From Paenibacillus sp. LHD-38 (GTDB lineage: Bacteria > Bacillota > Bacilli > Paenibacillales > Paenibacillaceae), in assembly GCF_031157315.1 (NCBI RefSeq), contig NZ_JAVIFU010000001.1, positions 124,001 to 188,000 of the forward strand: 64,000 nucleotides of DNA, given 5' to 3'. This document shows positions 15,517 through 24,504 of this stretch, one piece after another. A model generated the notes under the pieces. It was given only the letters and a program-made list of their open reading frames with translations. It did no database searches and was not told where the DNA came from. The position numbers and the translations under genes were made by a program. Position 1 is the first letter of the stretch, and each line of letters begins with the position of its first letter.

Positions 15517-17184
15517 ATGGAGGTAAAGCCGGCTTGGTGGAAGGAATCGGTCGTATATCAGGTTTATTGGCGGAGCTTTCGAGATACGGATGGGGACGGA
15601 ATCGGTGATCTAAAAGGCGTGATTGAGAAGCTGGATTATATTCAATCGCTCGGTGTAACGATGGTATGGATTAATCCGTTTAATGAATCGCCGGATAAGG
15701 ATAACGGCTACGACGTATCCGATTATTATGCGGTAATGAATAAGGCCGGCACAATGGAGGACTTTGATTTATTGGTGGCGCAGACCCATGCGCGTGGGAT
15801 GAAGCTGATGATGGATGTCGTCGTAAACCATACCTCGGATCGCCATCCGTGGTTTATGGAATCGCGCTCATCGGCCAGCAATCCGAAGAGAGATTGGTAT
15901 ATTTGGCAGGATGGAAAGGACGGCGAACCGCCAACGAATTGGCGCTCCTATTTCAATCCGTCAAGCTGGGAGTTGGATAAGGCAACAGGGCAATATTATA
16001 TGCATTCCTTCGCGATCGAGCAGCCTGATCTGAATTGGGCGAATAAAGAGATGCGGTATGAATTATACAAAATGCTGCGCTTCTGGCTTGATAAGGGAGT
16101 GGACGGCCTACGGCTTGATGCCCTGGCACTGCTGGCAAAGCCGAAGCTGTTGACGGATGTGGAGAACCCCCGCGATATTCGATATTTGATGCATAATCCT
16201 GGACTTCATGAATATTTACAAGAGATGAACCATGAGGTTTTTAGGCACTATGATATGATGACCGTCGGTGAAATTGCCTTCGCTACGCCAGAGACAGGCC
16301 CCTTGTTCGTTGATGAGGAGCGTCAAGAGCTGAATACACTGTTCCATTTCGAGGTTGCCGATGAAATGCCGGAGTGGGATATGCTGCGTTTCAAGCGAAT
16401 TCAACGATTGTGGGCAGAAGCGCTGGCAGGCCGCGGATTTGGCTCACAATTTCTGAACAACCATGATCATACGAGGCAGGTATCGCGCTTTGGCAATGAT
16501 CAAGAGTACCGGGTGGAATCAGCTAAGCTGCTTGGCATGATGATACATACGCTCCCGGGTATCCCCTATATCTATCAGGGAGAAGAGATCGGAATGACTG
16601 GCGTAAGGTATGATACGATCGGTGATTACAAGGATATCGCTATGCTTAATAAATATGTCGAAGAGATCGGCAAAGGAGGAGATCCGGCAGCGGTGTTCCG
16701 CGCTTTGCAGCCCCTTAGTCGGGATAACTCCAGAACTCCGATGCAGTGGAATGACGGTCCAAATGCAGGCTTTGGCAGTGAGGAGCCTTGGATTAAGATT
16801 AATCCGAATTATACGGAAATCAATGTACAGCAGGCGGAAAGTGATCCGAATTCCGTCTTGTCGTTTTACAGAAAACTTACAGCACTGCGTAAAAGCAATC
16901 CGGTTATGGTCTATGGAGATTTCACTGATATCAGCGGAGAAGATCCTCATCTTTATGTTTATGTACGCGAATATGAGGGATCGGAATGGATTGTGCTGTT
17001 GAACCACAGCAACGAGTCGAGTACGTTTACTTTTTCGGAGACGTATTTCGGCAATGATTTGATTCACTTGGAGCTTGAGCTGGTGCTGGGCACCTATGAG
17101 CAGACAGCTGACAGCTGGAGCTGTGAGAAGCGAAGCATGGAGTTAAGGGCGCATGAGGGAAGGATTTATAAGGTTGTTTCCTAG
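15517..17184 (+). CDS. GH13 alpha-glucosidase (oligo-1,6-glucosidase-like)
   Basis: A 555-residue glycoside hydrolase family 13 enzyme of the (beta/alpha)8-barrel plus C-terminal beta-domain type. It has the calcium-type loop DTDGDGIGDLKG (23-34), DVVVNHTS (100-107), the nucleophile D201 in GLRLDA, the acid/base E252 in VGEIAF and D317 in NNHDHTR. There is no signal peptide, so it hydrolyses imported alpha-glucosides or trehalose-type sugars in the cytoplasm. The start at 15517 follows AAAGGAGAG; the longer frame from 15433 lacks a ribosome site. It is the last gene of the locus, mirroring the aglA position in alpha-glucoside operons. Confidence 0.92.
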   Translation: MEVKPAWWKESVVYQVYWRSFRDTDGDGIGDLKGVIEKLDYIQSLGVTMVWINPFNESPDKDNGYDVSDYYAVMNKAGTMEDFDLLVAQTHARGMKLMMDVVVNHTSDRHPWFMESRSSASNPKRDWYIWQDGKDGEPPTNWRSYFNPSSWELDKATGQYYMHSFAIEQPDLNWANKEMRYELYKMLRFWLDKGVDGLRLDALALLAKPKLLTDVENPRDIRYLMHNPGLHEYLQEMNHEVFRHYDMMTVGEIAFATPETGPLFVDEERQELNTLFHFEVADEMPEWDMLRFKRIQRLWAEALAGRGFGSQFLNNHDHTRQVSRFGNDQEYRVESAKLLGMMIHTLPGIPYIYQGEEIGMTGVRYDTIGDYKDIAMLNKYVEEIGKGGDPAAVFRALQPLSRDNSRTPMQWNDGPNAGFGSEEPWIKINPNYTEINVQQAESDPNSVLSFYRKLTALRKSNPVMVYGDFTDISGEDPHLYVYVREYEGSEWIVLLNHSNESSTFTFSETYFGNDLIHLELELVLGTYEQTADSWSCEKRSMELRAHEGRIYKVVS

Positions 17185-17213
17185 CATACCCGGTCAAGCG
17201 TATAAGGAAAACA

Positions 17214-17252
17214 AAGAAAGAGCCTGCTCCGTTATGAGACAGGCTCTTTCTT
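17214..17252 (+). terminator. terminator of the sugar operon
   Basis: AAAGAGCCTG pairs with CAGGCTCTTT around a 13-base loop, followed by CTTAAT. It ends just before repeat copy B. Confidence 0.8.
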
Positions 17253-17255
17253 AAT

Positions 17256-17353
17256 ATATAAGAATTTATAAGTTTTCACTTATAAATGTGCTTATATATC
17301 ACCGCGAAACGTCAGCTTTTGCCACAGAGGACGGCGACAGCCGTTTACGCTTG
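17256..17353 (+). repeat. dispersed intergenic repeat, about 96 bp, copy B
   Basis: It has the same block order as copies A1/A2: TATAAGAATTTATAAG, GCTTATATATCACCGCGAAACG split by single changes, GGACGGCGACAGCC and GTTTACGCTTG. It lies between convergent genes, as A1/A2 do. Confidence 0.75.
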
Positions 17354-17374
17354 TTGGAATGAGACCGCAGGAAT

Positions 17375-18193
17375 TCACGAATACATGATTTCTTTAGCAA
17401 TCGGCAGCTTTCTGCCCTTTCCGTATGGTATGCAGAGCGGCGTACCGAAGATCGGGTCAGCTGTAATTTGGCATTCCATATCGAAGACGTCACGGATAAG
17501 CTGTTCATTCATGATTGCCTCCGGACTTCCTTGCGCGTGAATGCGGCCGTCTTTTACGGCAACGATATGATCCGCGTAACGGCAAGCGAGATTAATATCA
17601 TGCAGCACCATTACGATTGTGCGTTTCTCTTGCTCGTTTAATTCGAACAACAAATCAAGTATTTCAATCTGATGTGCCATGTCGAGATACGTTGTAGGCT
17701 CATCCAGCAAAATGGTGGGTGTATTTTGCGCCAGGGTCATCGCGATCCAAGCACGCTGGCGCTGACCGCCGGAGAGCGAGTCCACCGAACGGGAGGACAG
17801 CTCGTCCATATGCGTTACCGCAAGCGCCTTTTTCACCATCTTCTCATCCTCGTGCGACCATTGCTGAAGCCAGCTTTGGTAAGGATAGCGTCCTTGCTTC
17901 ACAAGCTGATGGACGGTTAACCCCTCAGGAGCGATAGGGCCCTGCGGCAGGATGGCGAGCCGTCTAGCGATTTCCTTGCTCGAGAGCTTGGCAATTTCAG
18001 TGCCGTCAAGCAAAATAGAGCCTTCCTGCGGTTTTAAGAGGCGCGCAAGGGAACGAAGCAGCGTCGATTTGCCGCAGCCGTTACTGCCAATGAACACCGT
18101 AATTTTTCCCGAAGGAATAAGTAAATCTAGATGATTGAAAATCTCCTTTTGTCCGTAAGACAAAGTAAGGTTTTTCGCTTGAATGGAGGACAC
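17375..18193 (-). CDS. ferric-siderophore ABC importer ATPase (FecE/FhuC type)
   Basis: A 272-residue ABC ATPase with Walker A GSNGCGKS, signature LSGGQRQR and Walker B ILLDEPTTYLD; the T-Y-L-D form is typical of iron-siderophore systems. It energises the two permeases encoded immediately upstream on the same strand. The GTG at 18193 is chosen because AGAAGGAG lies about 8 bases before it; the longer frame from TTG 18217 would place that site inside the gene. It belongs to a Fur-regulated unit together with the divergent lipoprotein gene. Confidence 0.9.
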   Translation of the reverse strand: MSSIQAKNLTLSYGQKEIFNHLDLLIPSGKITVFIGSNGCGKSTLLRSLARLLKPQEGSILLDGTEIAKLSSKEIARRLAILPQGPIAPEGLTVHQLVKQGRYPYQSWLQQWSHEDEKMVKKALAVTHMDELSSRSVDSLSGGQRQRAWIAMTLAQNTPTILLDEPTTYLDMAHQIEILDLLFELNEQEKRTIVMVLHDINLACRYADHIVAVKDGRIHAQGSPEAIMNEQLIRDVFDMECQITADPIFGTPLCIPYGKGRKLPIAKEIMYS

Positions 18194-18247
18194 GAGAAGC
18201 ACTCCTTCTGTTTTCAAATTTATTTTAAGTGAATGCCCCAGCGACAG

Positions 18248-19294
18248 TTACGACCCGTTGCGGTGACGATAAAGCAAATAGATAAAAAAGGGTGCTCCGA
18301 TCGCCGCTGTAAATACGCCGGCGGGAATATCGAGCGGAATAAAGGCTACTCTTGCCACAAGATCAGATAATAATAACACGAGAGAGCCAATGAGAGCAGA
18401 AACCGGGATAACGCCTCCGTAGGAGGGGCCAACAAGCTTGCGTGCAATATGCGGAGCCATTAGGCCGATAAAATTGATTGCACCTCCGATGGAAACCGCT
18501 GCCCCTGCAAGCGCTACGCTGATGATGAGTAAAATGGTCCGTTTAACCTGCACGGAACTGCCGACGCTCGTAGCAACCTCGTCACCAAGCTCCTGCACAT
18601 TAAGATGCCGGGCATAAATAAGTGCAATTGGAAAAAGCACGATAATCCAAGGAAGCAAGGCTTTCACATCTCTTTCCCAGGAGACGCCGTATATGCTGCC
18701 TGTCATAAACGTGAAGGCTTTGACGGCGACGGCAGTAGGTGTAAAGGATGACGTTAAGATGAGCATATAAGTAAAGGCTGTTAACGCAGTAGCCATACCG
18801 ATGCCGATTAGCACGAGCCGAAGCGGCGTGATGCCTTTGCGGTAAGCAAACAAATAGATAAGGAACGCGGCGCCGAATGCGCCTAGAATAGCGCTCAGCG
18901 GCATGAAGCGAATGCTGATATGCGAGAAGTACAAGATGAATATGACAGTGCCTAATGAAGCTCCTCCTGTTATGCCAATGATGTCCGGAGAGGTCAGCGG
19001 GTTGCGTACGATACCCTGAAGCAAAGCGCCGGATACGGCGAGAGCCGAGCCTACCATTACGGCAATCAAGACCCGCGGCATTCGAAGCGAGAAGATAATC
19101 ATCGAATCAGAAGAATCCGCGCTCCCAAAAAACGCGCGTATTACAGTAAAAGGGCTGATCGTTTTGCTCCCAAGTCCTACGCAAATGATGACCGCGGCCA
19201 AATTAGCGAGAAATAATAAAATAACCATCATGACGGTGCGGCGGTCTACTTGAAATGAATGTCTGCGGCCTCTAATGGTAATCCATTTATTCAT
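18248..19294 (-). CDS. ferric-siderophore ABC permease (FecD/FhuG type)
   Basis: A 348-residue FecCD-family permease with about ten membrane helices. The family motifs GSALAVSGALLQGIVRNPL and GAINFIGLMAPHIARKLVG are present, the second being the ATPase-contact region. The first helix begins near residue 22, after a basic cytoplasmic segment. The ATG at 19294 lies one base after the stop of the other permease gene and follows AGAGGAGG, so translation is coupled. Confidence 0.92.
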   Translation of the reverse strand: MNKWITIRGRRHSFQVDRRTVMMVILLFLANLAAVIICVGLGSKTISPFTVIRAFFGSADSSDSMIIFSLRMPRVLIAVMVGSALAVSGALLQGIVRNPLTSPDIIGITGGASLGTVIFILYFSHISIRFMPLSAILGAFGAAFLIYLFAYRKGITPLRLVLIGIGMATALTAFTYMLILTSSFTPTAVAVKAFTFMTGSIYGVSWERDVKALLPWIIVLFPIALIYARHLNVQELGDEVATSVGSSVQVKRTILLIISVALAGAAVSIGGAINFIGLMAPHIARKLVGPSYGGVIPVSALIGSLVLLLSDLVARVAFIPLDIPAGVFTAAIGAPFFIYLLYRHRNGS

Positions 19295-19295
19295 A

Positions 19296-20303
19296 TTAGG
19301 CACGGCCTCCTCTTCTGGCGATAAAGACGAAGAAAGGAACGCCAATGATAGCCGTCATAATCCCAACTGGAACTTCCTTCGGAAATGAAATATACCGTGA
19401 TCCGATATCGGCTGCCAGCAGCAGAACGCTGCCATACACTGCGCAATAAGGAATAACCCAGCGATAGTCGATGCCGACCAAATAGTGCATCAGGTGAGGA
19501 ATGATAATGCCTACGAAAGCAATTGGACCGGCCATAGATACCGAGCCTCCCGCAAGTAAAACGATAACGATTCCCGCGGCTAGTTTAATATAGACTGTTT
19601 TTTGCCCAAGCCCGACGGCTACGTCTTCTCCAAGCGTAAGCACATTCATATGTCTGGCAAGGATGAAGGCACCGATCAAGGCGATCCCCATATAGGGAGC
19701 AGCAGCTGTGAATATATGCAAATCCCGACCGGCGACCGAACCAACAAACCAATATAGCACCTGATCGAAAGTTTGTCCGCTCGTAAGCAGAACACCTAAT
19801 GAAAGGGAAGAAAAGAACGCGGTTAATGCTGCTCCTGCAAGCGTAACCTTAAGCGGTGTCAAGCCGTCATTGCCGATGGATCCCAACGTATAGACAAGGG
19901 CCGCTGTAAAAGCAGCGCCGATGAAGGCAAGTGTCGCATATGTCGTTAAACCGCTAGCTCCGAAAAAAGCCGAGCCGATTACAATGAAAAAGGCAGCTCC
20001 TGCATTAATGCCGAATAGACTGGGTGAAGCCAGCTGATTTCGTGTTATGCCTTGCATTAGCGATCCGGCAACAGCCAGGCCTGCCCCTGCTGCGGCAGCG
20101 ATAAGCGCACGCGGCATCCTCGCTGTCTGAATAATAAGATGCTCCTGCGAGCCATCGAATGCCCGATACGAAGCCAAGATGGTCCGCCAGCTGATATTGG
20201 TCACTCCGAAAGCGATGCTGCAAACGATACCCGCGGCAAAGAGAAGCAGTCCCACGATAAGCCCTGCCGTTCTTTGAGCACGAGTATGTAATAATGTATC
20301 CAT
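19296..20303 (-). CDS. ferric-siderophore ABC permease (FecC/FhuB type)
   Basis: A 335-residue FecCD-family permease, partner of the product of 18248-19294. The motif GLAVAGSLMQGITRNQLASP and the later GPIAFVGIIIPHLMHYLVG match the family. The start at 20303 follows AAAGAGG. It is the first gene of the minus-strand operon and is divergent from the binding lipoprotein, with two Fur boxes between them. Confidence 0.92.
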   Translation of the reverse strand: MDTLLHTRAQRTAGLIVGLLLFAAGIVCSIAFGVTNISWRTILASYRAFDGSQEHLIIQTARMPRALIAAAAGAGLAVAGSLMQGITRNQLASPSLFGINAGAAFFIVIGSAFFGASGLTTYATLAFIGAAFTAALVYTLGSIGNDGLTPLKVTLAGAALTAFFSSLSLGVLLTSGQTFDQVLYWFVGSVAGRDLHIFTAAAPYMGIALIGAFILARHMNVLTLGEDVAVGLGQKTVYIKLAAGIVIVLLAGGSVSMAGPIAFVGIIIPHLMHYLVGIDYRWVIPYCAVYGSVLLLAADIGSRYISFPKEVPVGIMTAIIGVPFFVFIARRGGRA

Positions 20304-20439
20304 AATGTCCTCTTTCCTCAGTTGCAAGAATGATGAAATATTTCTTAAATTGTTACATGTGCTAACGCTAAAGTATCGTCGAATAATAGGATTACTACTA
20401 CAACATTTTAGGGGATCGCTTTAACACTGTCAATGATGT

Positions 20440-20454
20440 TGAAAATCATTATCA
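20440..20454. promoter_or_regulatory. Fur box 1
   Basis: TGAAAATCATTATCA matches the 7-1-7 Fur consensus TGATAATNATTATCA at all positions except one. It lies just upstream of the lipoprotein promoter and within the shared divergent control region. Confidence 0.85.
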
Positions 20455-20461
20455 ATAATTG

Positions 20462-20490
20462 TTGACATTCTCTTGAGTCGCTGGTATAGT
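20462..20490 (+). promoter_or_regulatory. sigma-A promoter of the siderophore-binding lipoprotein
   Basis: A perfect TTGACA and TATAGT are separated by 17 bases, flanked on both sides by Fur boxes. Confidence 0.85.
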
Positions 20491-20507
20491 TTCGTTTGGG
20501 ATAACAA

Positions 20508-20522
20508 TGAGAATGATTTTCA
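20508..20522. promoter_or_regulatory. Fur box 2
   Basis: TGAGAATGATTTTCA matches the Fur consensus except at two positions. It lies between the predicted transcription start and the ribosome site, where Fur would block transcription under iron sufficiency. Confidence 0.8.
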
Positions 20523-20543
20523 ACACAAGGGAGAGAAAACACA

Positions 20544-21542
20544 ATGTATCATTTATTAAAGAAGAAATTAACTTGGACAGCAACCACGGTATTGCTTGCG
20601 CTAGCCGTAGTCGTATCGGGATGCGGTCAATCCGGGTCAAACAATAGCAATGAAAATGCTGCTGCAACAAATGAAGCGGGAGCGTCGAACACGGCGGAAG
20701 CAAGAGTCATCACACATGCAATGGGCGAGGCCAAAATTGAAGGAACGCCTGAGCGTATTGTCGTCTTGACGAATGAAGGAACGGAAGCTCTTCTTGCACT
20801 TGGCGTTAAGCCGGTTGGTGCCGTAAAATCATGGACAGGAGAGCCGTGGTACGAGCATATAAAAGCGGATATGGAAGGCGTAACTGTAGTAGGTGAAGAG
20901 AGTCAGCCGAACATGGAGCTAATCGCGAGCCTTAAGCCAGATCTTATTATCGGTAATAAATTGCGCCAAGAAAAAGTATACGATCAGCTAAATGCTATCG
21001 CGCCTACCGTCTTTTCTGAAACGCTGCGCGGTGCATGGCAGTCTAACTTCAAATTGTACGCGGACGCTATTGGCAAAAAGACGGAAGGTGACAAAGTCAT
21101 TGCTGACTATGACAGCCGTGCTGCCGACTTTAAAAGCAAAGCAGGCGATAAGCTGAACCAAAAGGTTTCGGTCGTTCGTTTTATGGCAGGAAAAACCCGG
21201 ATTTACTTAGAAGATACCTTTACGGGTATTGCTTTCTCGAAGCTAGGCATTACTCGTCCGGTTAGTCAGAAGTACAAAGATACCTTTGTTGAAGAAATTA
21301 CGAAGGAACGCCTTCCTGAAGTCGACGCGGATATGCTTTTCTACTTCACTTACGAGACCGGTGACGGCAAAGGAACGGAAATGGAAGAAGAAATGCTGAA
21401 GGACCCGCTATGGCAAAGCCTTCAAGTCGTGAAGAACAATAAAGCGATTAGAGTCAGCGATGCGATTTGGAATACAGCTGGCGGTGTAATAGCTGCAAAT
21501 CTAATGCTTGATGAGATTTATAAAATTTATGAAATCAACTAA
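20544..21542 (+). CDS. ferric-siderophore-binding lipoprotein
   Basis: A 332-residue periplasmic-binding-protein-like lipoprotein of the FecB/FhuD/FepB class. The signal peptide ends in VVSGC with C27 as the lipidated cysteine, followed by an Asn/Ala-rich linker. The mature part begins with the class-typical strand around GTPERIVVLTNEGTEALLALG and continues with SLKPDLIIG. It captures an iron-siderophore outside the membrane and passes it to the FecCD pair encoded divergently. The siderophore type cannot be told from sequence, and no siderophore synthesis gene is in the window. GGGAGAG precedes the ATG. Confidence 0.9.
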   Translation: MYHLLKKKLTWTATTVLLALAVVVSGCGQSGSNNSNENAAATNEAGASNTAEARVITHAMGEAKIEGTPERIVVLTNEGTEALLALGVKPVGAVKSWTGEPWYEHIKADMEGVTVVGEESQPNMELIASLKPDLIIGNKLRQEKVYDQLNAIAPTVFSETLRGAWQSNFKLYADAIGKKTEGDKVIADYDSRAADFKSKAGDKLNQKVSVVRFMAGKTRIYLEDTFTGIAFSKLGITRPVSQKYKDTFVEEITKERLPEVDADMLFYFTYETGDGKGTEMEEEMLKDPLWQSLQVVKNNKAIRVSDAIWNTAGGVIAANLMLDEIYKIYEIN

Positions 21543-21558
21543 CAGAGATAAGAATGAA

Positions 21559-21588
21559 CAGTCGGATAGGTATCCGGCTGTTTTTTTT
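21559..21588 (+). terminator. terminator of the siderophore-binding lipoprotein gene
   Basis: CAGTCGGATA pairs with TATCCGGCTG, followed by eight Ts. Confidence 0.9.
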
Positions 21589-21644
21589 GTGAACGGGGTT
21601 CCCCGCTTAGACTCGGTAATATTAACCAAAAAAGTACACGCTTA

Positions 21645-21653
21645 TGCTATAAT
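21645..21653 (+). promoter_or_regulatory. extended -10 promoter element of the mutarotase-like gene
   Basis: TGCTATAAT (TGN plus a perfect -10) lies 38 bases before the ATG at 21692. No good -35 is seen, which extended -10 promoters can tolerate. Confidence 0.5.
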
Positions 21654-21691
21654 CATGCAATAAGAAGCGGCATGAAAGGTGGTTTTCTAAA

Positions 21692-22018
21692 ATGACTGGC
21701 AGCAATAAATTTGCATGGACTTGGACGATTAAAGAGGAATGTCTTGATGAGTATGTCCGCATGCACGGTAAGCCGTGGCAGGAAATTATGGAGGAGCACA
21801 GCAAGGCGGGTATCCGCAACTATTCCATTTTTCAAAATGGTAACCAGTTTTTCTATTGCTTCGAATGCGATGATGTTGAGGCGGCATTTGCCTACATTGC
21901 AGGCAGCGAGGCTTGCGGGCGTTGGAATGCCATTACGTCGAAAATGGTGCAGGGCTCCTTTGATTTCCAAGAAGCTGAGCCAATTAAGCGAATGAATGAA
22001 ATATTTTTCTTAGCATAG
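21692..22018 (+). CDS. L-rhamnose mutarotase (RhaM) family protein
   Basis: A 108-residue protein of the RhaM fold (dimeric ferredoxin-like alpha/beta barrel). The family pattern is clear: a YVRMHGKPWQEIMEEH helix carrying the active-site His, KAGIRNYSIF, and a late W-N-A-I-T segment. RhaM interconverts the alpha and beta anomers of L-rhamnose. No rhamnose catabolic genes are adjacent, so the substrate here is uncertain; several Firmicute homologues are stand-alone. AAAGGTGG precedes the ATG. Monocistronic with its own terminator. Confidence 0.82.
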   Translation: MTGSNKFAWTWTIKEECLDEYVRMHGKPWQEIMEEHSKAGIRNYSIFQNGNQFFYCFECDDVEAAFAYIAGSEACGRWNAITSKMVQGSFDFQEAEPIKRMNEIFFLA

Positions 22019-22032
22019 CCTTGGACCTATGA

Positions 22033-22066
22033 ACGCTCTAGACCTTTGTCTAGAGCGTTTTATTTT
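22033..22066 (+). terminator. terminator of the mutarotase-like gene
   Basis: A perfect stem ACGCTCTAGA / TCTAGAGCGT is followed by TTTATTTT. Confidence 0.9.
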
Positions 22067-22227
22067 GTATGCCCAAGCTTGAGCGGCGCAGTGAATTGTT
22101 GCGTCAATGCATAAAAGTACGCACCTGGTAAACACTGTTTCTCTAGACCCACACGGGGTCGTTCGGGTATGATACCCATAGGTTACGAGAGCTTGAAAAT
22201 ACATACGCTTTTACGCTTGGGAGGGTA

Positions 22228-23151
22228 TTGAAACTGAATCAGTATGATGAGATTAAACAGGGCGAGAAGGGTGCCTGGGTTAGTATCGGCGCCTACTTGG
22301 CGTTATCTGCGCTGAAGCTCGGTGCTGGCTACTGGTTTGTGTCGGGGGCTCTCGTTGCAGACGGCTTTAACAACTTGACGGATATCGTCGCATCGGCAGC
22401 CGTATTGATTGGCTTGCGCATCTCGCAAAAACCGCCGGATAAGGATCATCCTTATGGCCATTTCCGCGCGGAGACGATAGCTGCGCTTATTGCTTCCTTC
22501 ATTATGGCGACGGTGGGCATTCAAGTTCTGATCAGCGCAGTAAAATCATTGTTTGCTTCGGATCATCATATACCGAATTTAACCTCGGCATGGATCGCAT
22601 TGTTCGCGGCAGTTTGTATGGGCGGCGTTTATATTTATAATAAGAAGCTGGCTCTTCGCATTAACAATCAAGCCTTGCTGGCTGCCGCTAAAGATAATTT
22701 ATCGGATGCGCTTGTCAGTATCGGCGCGGCAATTGGTATTATAGGTGCTCAGTTTGGGCTTCCGTGGCTGGATCCTGTTGCTGCGCTTGCAGTAGGGGCA
22801 ATTATTTGTAAAACGGCGTGGGAGATCTTCTATAGCTCTACACATGCGTTAACGGATGGTTTCGATGAAAACGAGCTATCCTCGCTGCGCACGACAATTG
22901 CCAAAACAAAAGGTGTTAAAACAATAAAGGATATTAAGGCCAGAGTTCATGGAAGCCATGTGCTTGTGGATGTGATTGTTCAGGTTGATCCCGAACTGAC
23001 GCTTATTGAAAGTCACCGCATCAGCGACGAGATTGAACATCTAATGGGCCGGAAGCACAATATAATGAGTGTTCATGTTCATGTTGAACCTCATGAGCTC
23101 GTTGAAAATATTGAAATCATTACGACTGAAAGCATTGAAAACAATCGGTAA
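22228..23151 (+). CDS. cation diffusion facilitator, probably Mn(II) exporter (MneS/MntE-like)
   Basis: A 307-residue CDF transporter with six membrane helices and a C-terminal ferredoxin-like domain. The transport site reads N48-x3-D52 in helix 2 and D156-x3-D160 in helix 5. This Asn-Asp/Asp-Asp set is the pattern of manganese-selective CDFs, whereas zinc exporters such as YiiP/CzcD carry His-Asp. HPYGHFRAET is the conserved loop after helix 2. The start is TTG 22228 close behind GGGAGGG; no in-frame ATG exists nearby. Substrate choice is an inference from four residues. Confidence 0.85.
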   Translation: MKLNQYDEIKQGEKGAWVSIGAYLALSALKLGAGYWFVSGALVADGFNNLTDIVASAAVLIGLRISQKPPDKDHPYGHFRAETIAALIASFIMATVGIQVLISAVKSLFASDHHIPNLTSAWIALFAAVCMGGVYIYNKKLALRINNQALLAAAKDNLSDALVSIGAAIGIIGAQFGLPWLDPVAALAVGAIICKTAWEIFYSSTHALTDGFDENELSSLRTTIAKTKGVKTIKDIKARVHGSHVLVDVIVQVDPELTLIESHRISDEIEHLMGRKHNIMSVHVHVEPHELVENIEIITTESIENNR

Positions 23152-23477
23152 TTGTTACCAATGGAATTCGTGTGAATTTTTGGTGAATATAAAGTCCCGT
23201 TTTGTTGTTTGGAGCTAAAGACCCAATCATGTGAGGGAATACTTAAATAATCTTAGAAACATCGTAGTAAATCATATAGACAATAGGCGTAAAGGCATTT
23301 CCTAAATGGAAATGCCTTTTTTGCATTATTTTACAGTGAGTTTATATGTCTTTCAACTCATTTCAAGGTATTGGTAAATAGGCAGATTGGACGATACTTG
23401 TCTCTCCCAAACGAATTTACAATGAGAGCAGAAACCGTTACACCTACACGGTTTAAACACCAAGGGAGGCGTGCAGA
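23152..23477. other. intergenic region with a terminator
   Basis: A stem AAGGCATTTCC / GGAAATGCC followed by TTTTTT lies at 23291-23322. The segment before it (about 23200-23290) has no reading frame; I compared it with riboswitch patterns without a match. After the terminator no clear promoter stands out before the ribosome site at 23463. Confidence 0.6.
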
Positions 23478-24497
23478 GTGCACTACACTATGAAACAAAG
23501 GATAGCAACGGCAACGTTAACGGCCGCATTATTGTTTAGCTCGATTTCTGTCCCGGCTGCACTGGCAGCTCAAGCAGGCGAGGTACAATCCAGTGTCAAT
23601 ATGCGCACCTCACCGTCTACTTCAGCTTCAATCATTCGCAGCTTAAAGAAAGGCGAACAAGTAACGATTATTGAAAAAGTCAATTCATATTGGTATAAAG
23701 TTAAAGATTCCTCGGGTAAAACAGGATACATATCCACCTCTTCTCAATATATAGAGCTGACAAGCCCGGCACCTGAACAATCCGGCAATGCAGTTGTCAA
23801 GGCATCCGTTTCTTTCCGAAAAACGGCTTCTACTTCGGGAGAGCGGATTCGGTATTTAAAAATAGGCGAGAAGGTTACCATTCTTGCGAAAACAAACAGC
23901 TATTGGTATGAGGTAAAGGACAGCAGCGGTGTTCGGGGCTATGTGAGTACGCAAGCCTCATATCTAAGCGTCACGGGTACTATTCCTGATAGCGGCTCAG
24001 GAAATACCGGCGGCAGCGGAGGAGACAACACGATAACTAAACCGGAAGGAACGAAGGCTGAAGCAGTCGAGAAAATGATTGCAGCGGGTATGAAGTATTT
24101 GGGTACGCCGTATGAGTACGGTTCAAGCCGTAACACAACAACAACCTTTGATTGCTCTGACTTCGTTAGGCAATCCTTCCTTGACGGGCTTGGCGTGAAG
24201 CTGCCCGCTGATTCGCGTCAGCAGGCGCAGTATGTAAAGGATAAAGGGCCGATAAAGACGAATTGGAAAGAGCTCGAGCGCGGCGATCTGGTATTCTTCA
24301 TGTCATACAAAGGCTCAAAGCCTTCTTCTTATATGGGAATCGACAAGTCATCGGCGACGATCACACATGACGGTATCTATTTGGGCGACGGGAAAGTATT
24401 GCACACTTTCTCTAACGAAGGAGGCGGTGTTACAATCAGCAATATAGCAGGCACTGCATGGGAATACCGTATCGTATTTGGCGGAAGCGCGTTGTAA
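23478..24497 (+). CDS. secreted NlpC/P60 endopeptidase with two SH3b domains
   Basis: A 339-residue cell-wall hydrolase. The signal peptide ends near ALA-AQ at residue 30. Two bacterial SH3 domains (about 34-95 and 103-165) share the WYKVKDSSGKTGYIS-type pattern and bind the wall. After a Gly/Ser-rich linker comes the NlpC/P60 domain with C226 in FDCSDFV and H297 in THDGIYLG, the catalytic pair that cuts gamma-D-Glu-diamino-acid bonds in peptidoglycan stems. The GTG at 23478 is 8 bases after AAGGGAGG; the ATG at 23490 is too far from it. Confidence 0.92.
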   Translation: MHYTMKQRIATATLTAALLFSSISVPAALAAQAGEVQSSVNMRTSPSTSASIIRSLKKGEQVTIIEKVNSYWYKVKDSSGKTGYISTSSQYIELTSPAPEQSGNAVVKASVSFRKTASTSGERIRYLKIGEKVTILAKTNSYWYEVKDSSGVRGYVSTQASYLSVTGTIPDSGSGNTGGSGGDNTITKPEGTKAEAVEKMIAAGMKYLGTPYEYGSSRNTTTTFDCSDFVRQSFLDGLGVKLPADSRQQAQYVKDKGPIKTNWKELERGDLVFFMSYKGSKPSSYMGIDKSSATITHDGIYLGDGKVLHTFSNEGGGVTISNIAGTAWEYRIVFGGSAL

Positions 24498-24504
24498 TTC
24501 AAAA

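Noticed and set aside
23200..23330. c-di-AMP (ydaO) riboswitch before the NlpC/P60 gene
   Set aside because: The position would fit, since such switches control wall hydrolases, and a terminator is present, but the conserved core blocks of that riboswitch are not seen.
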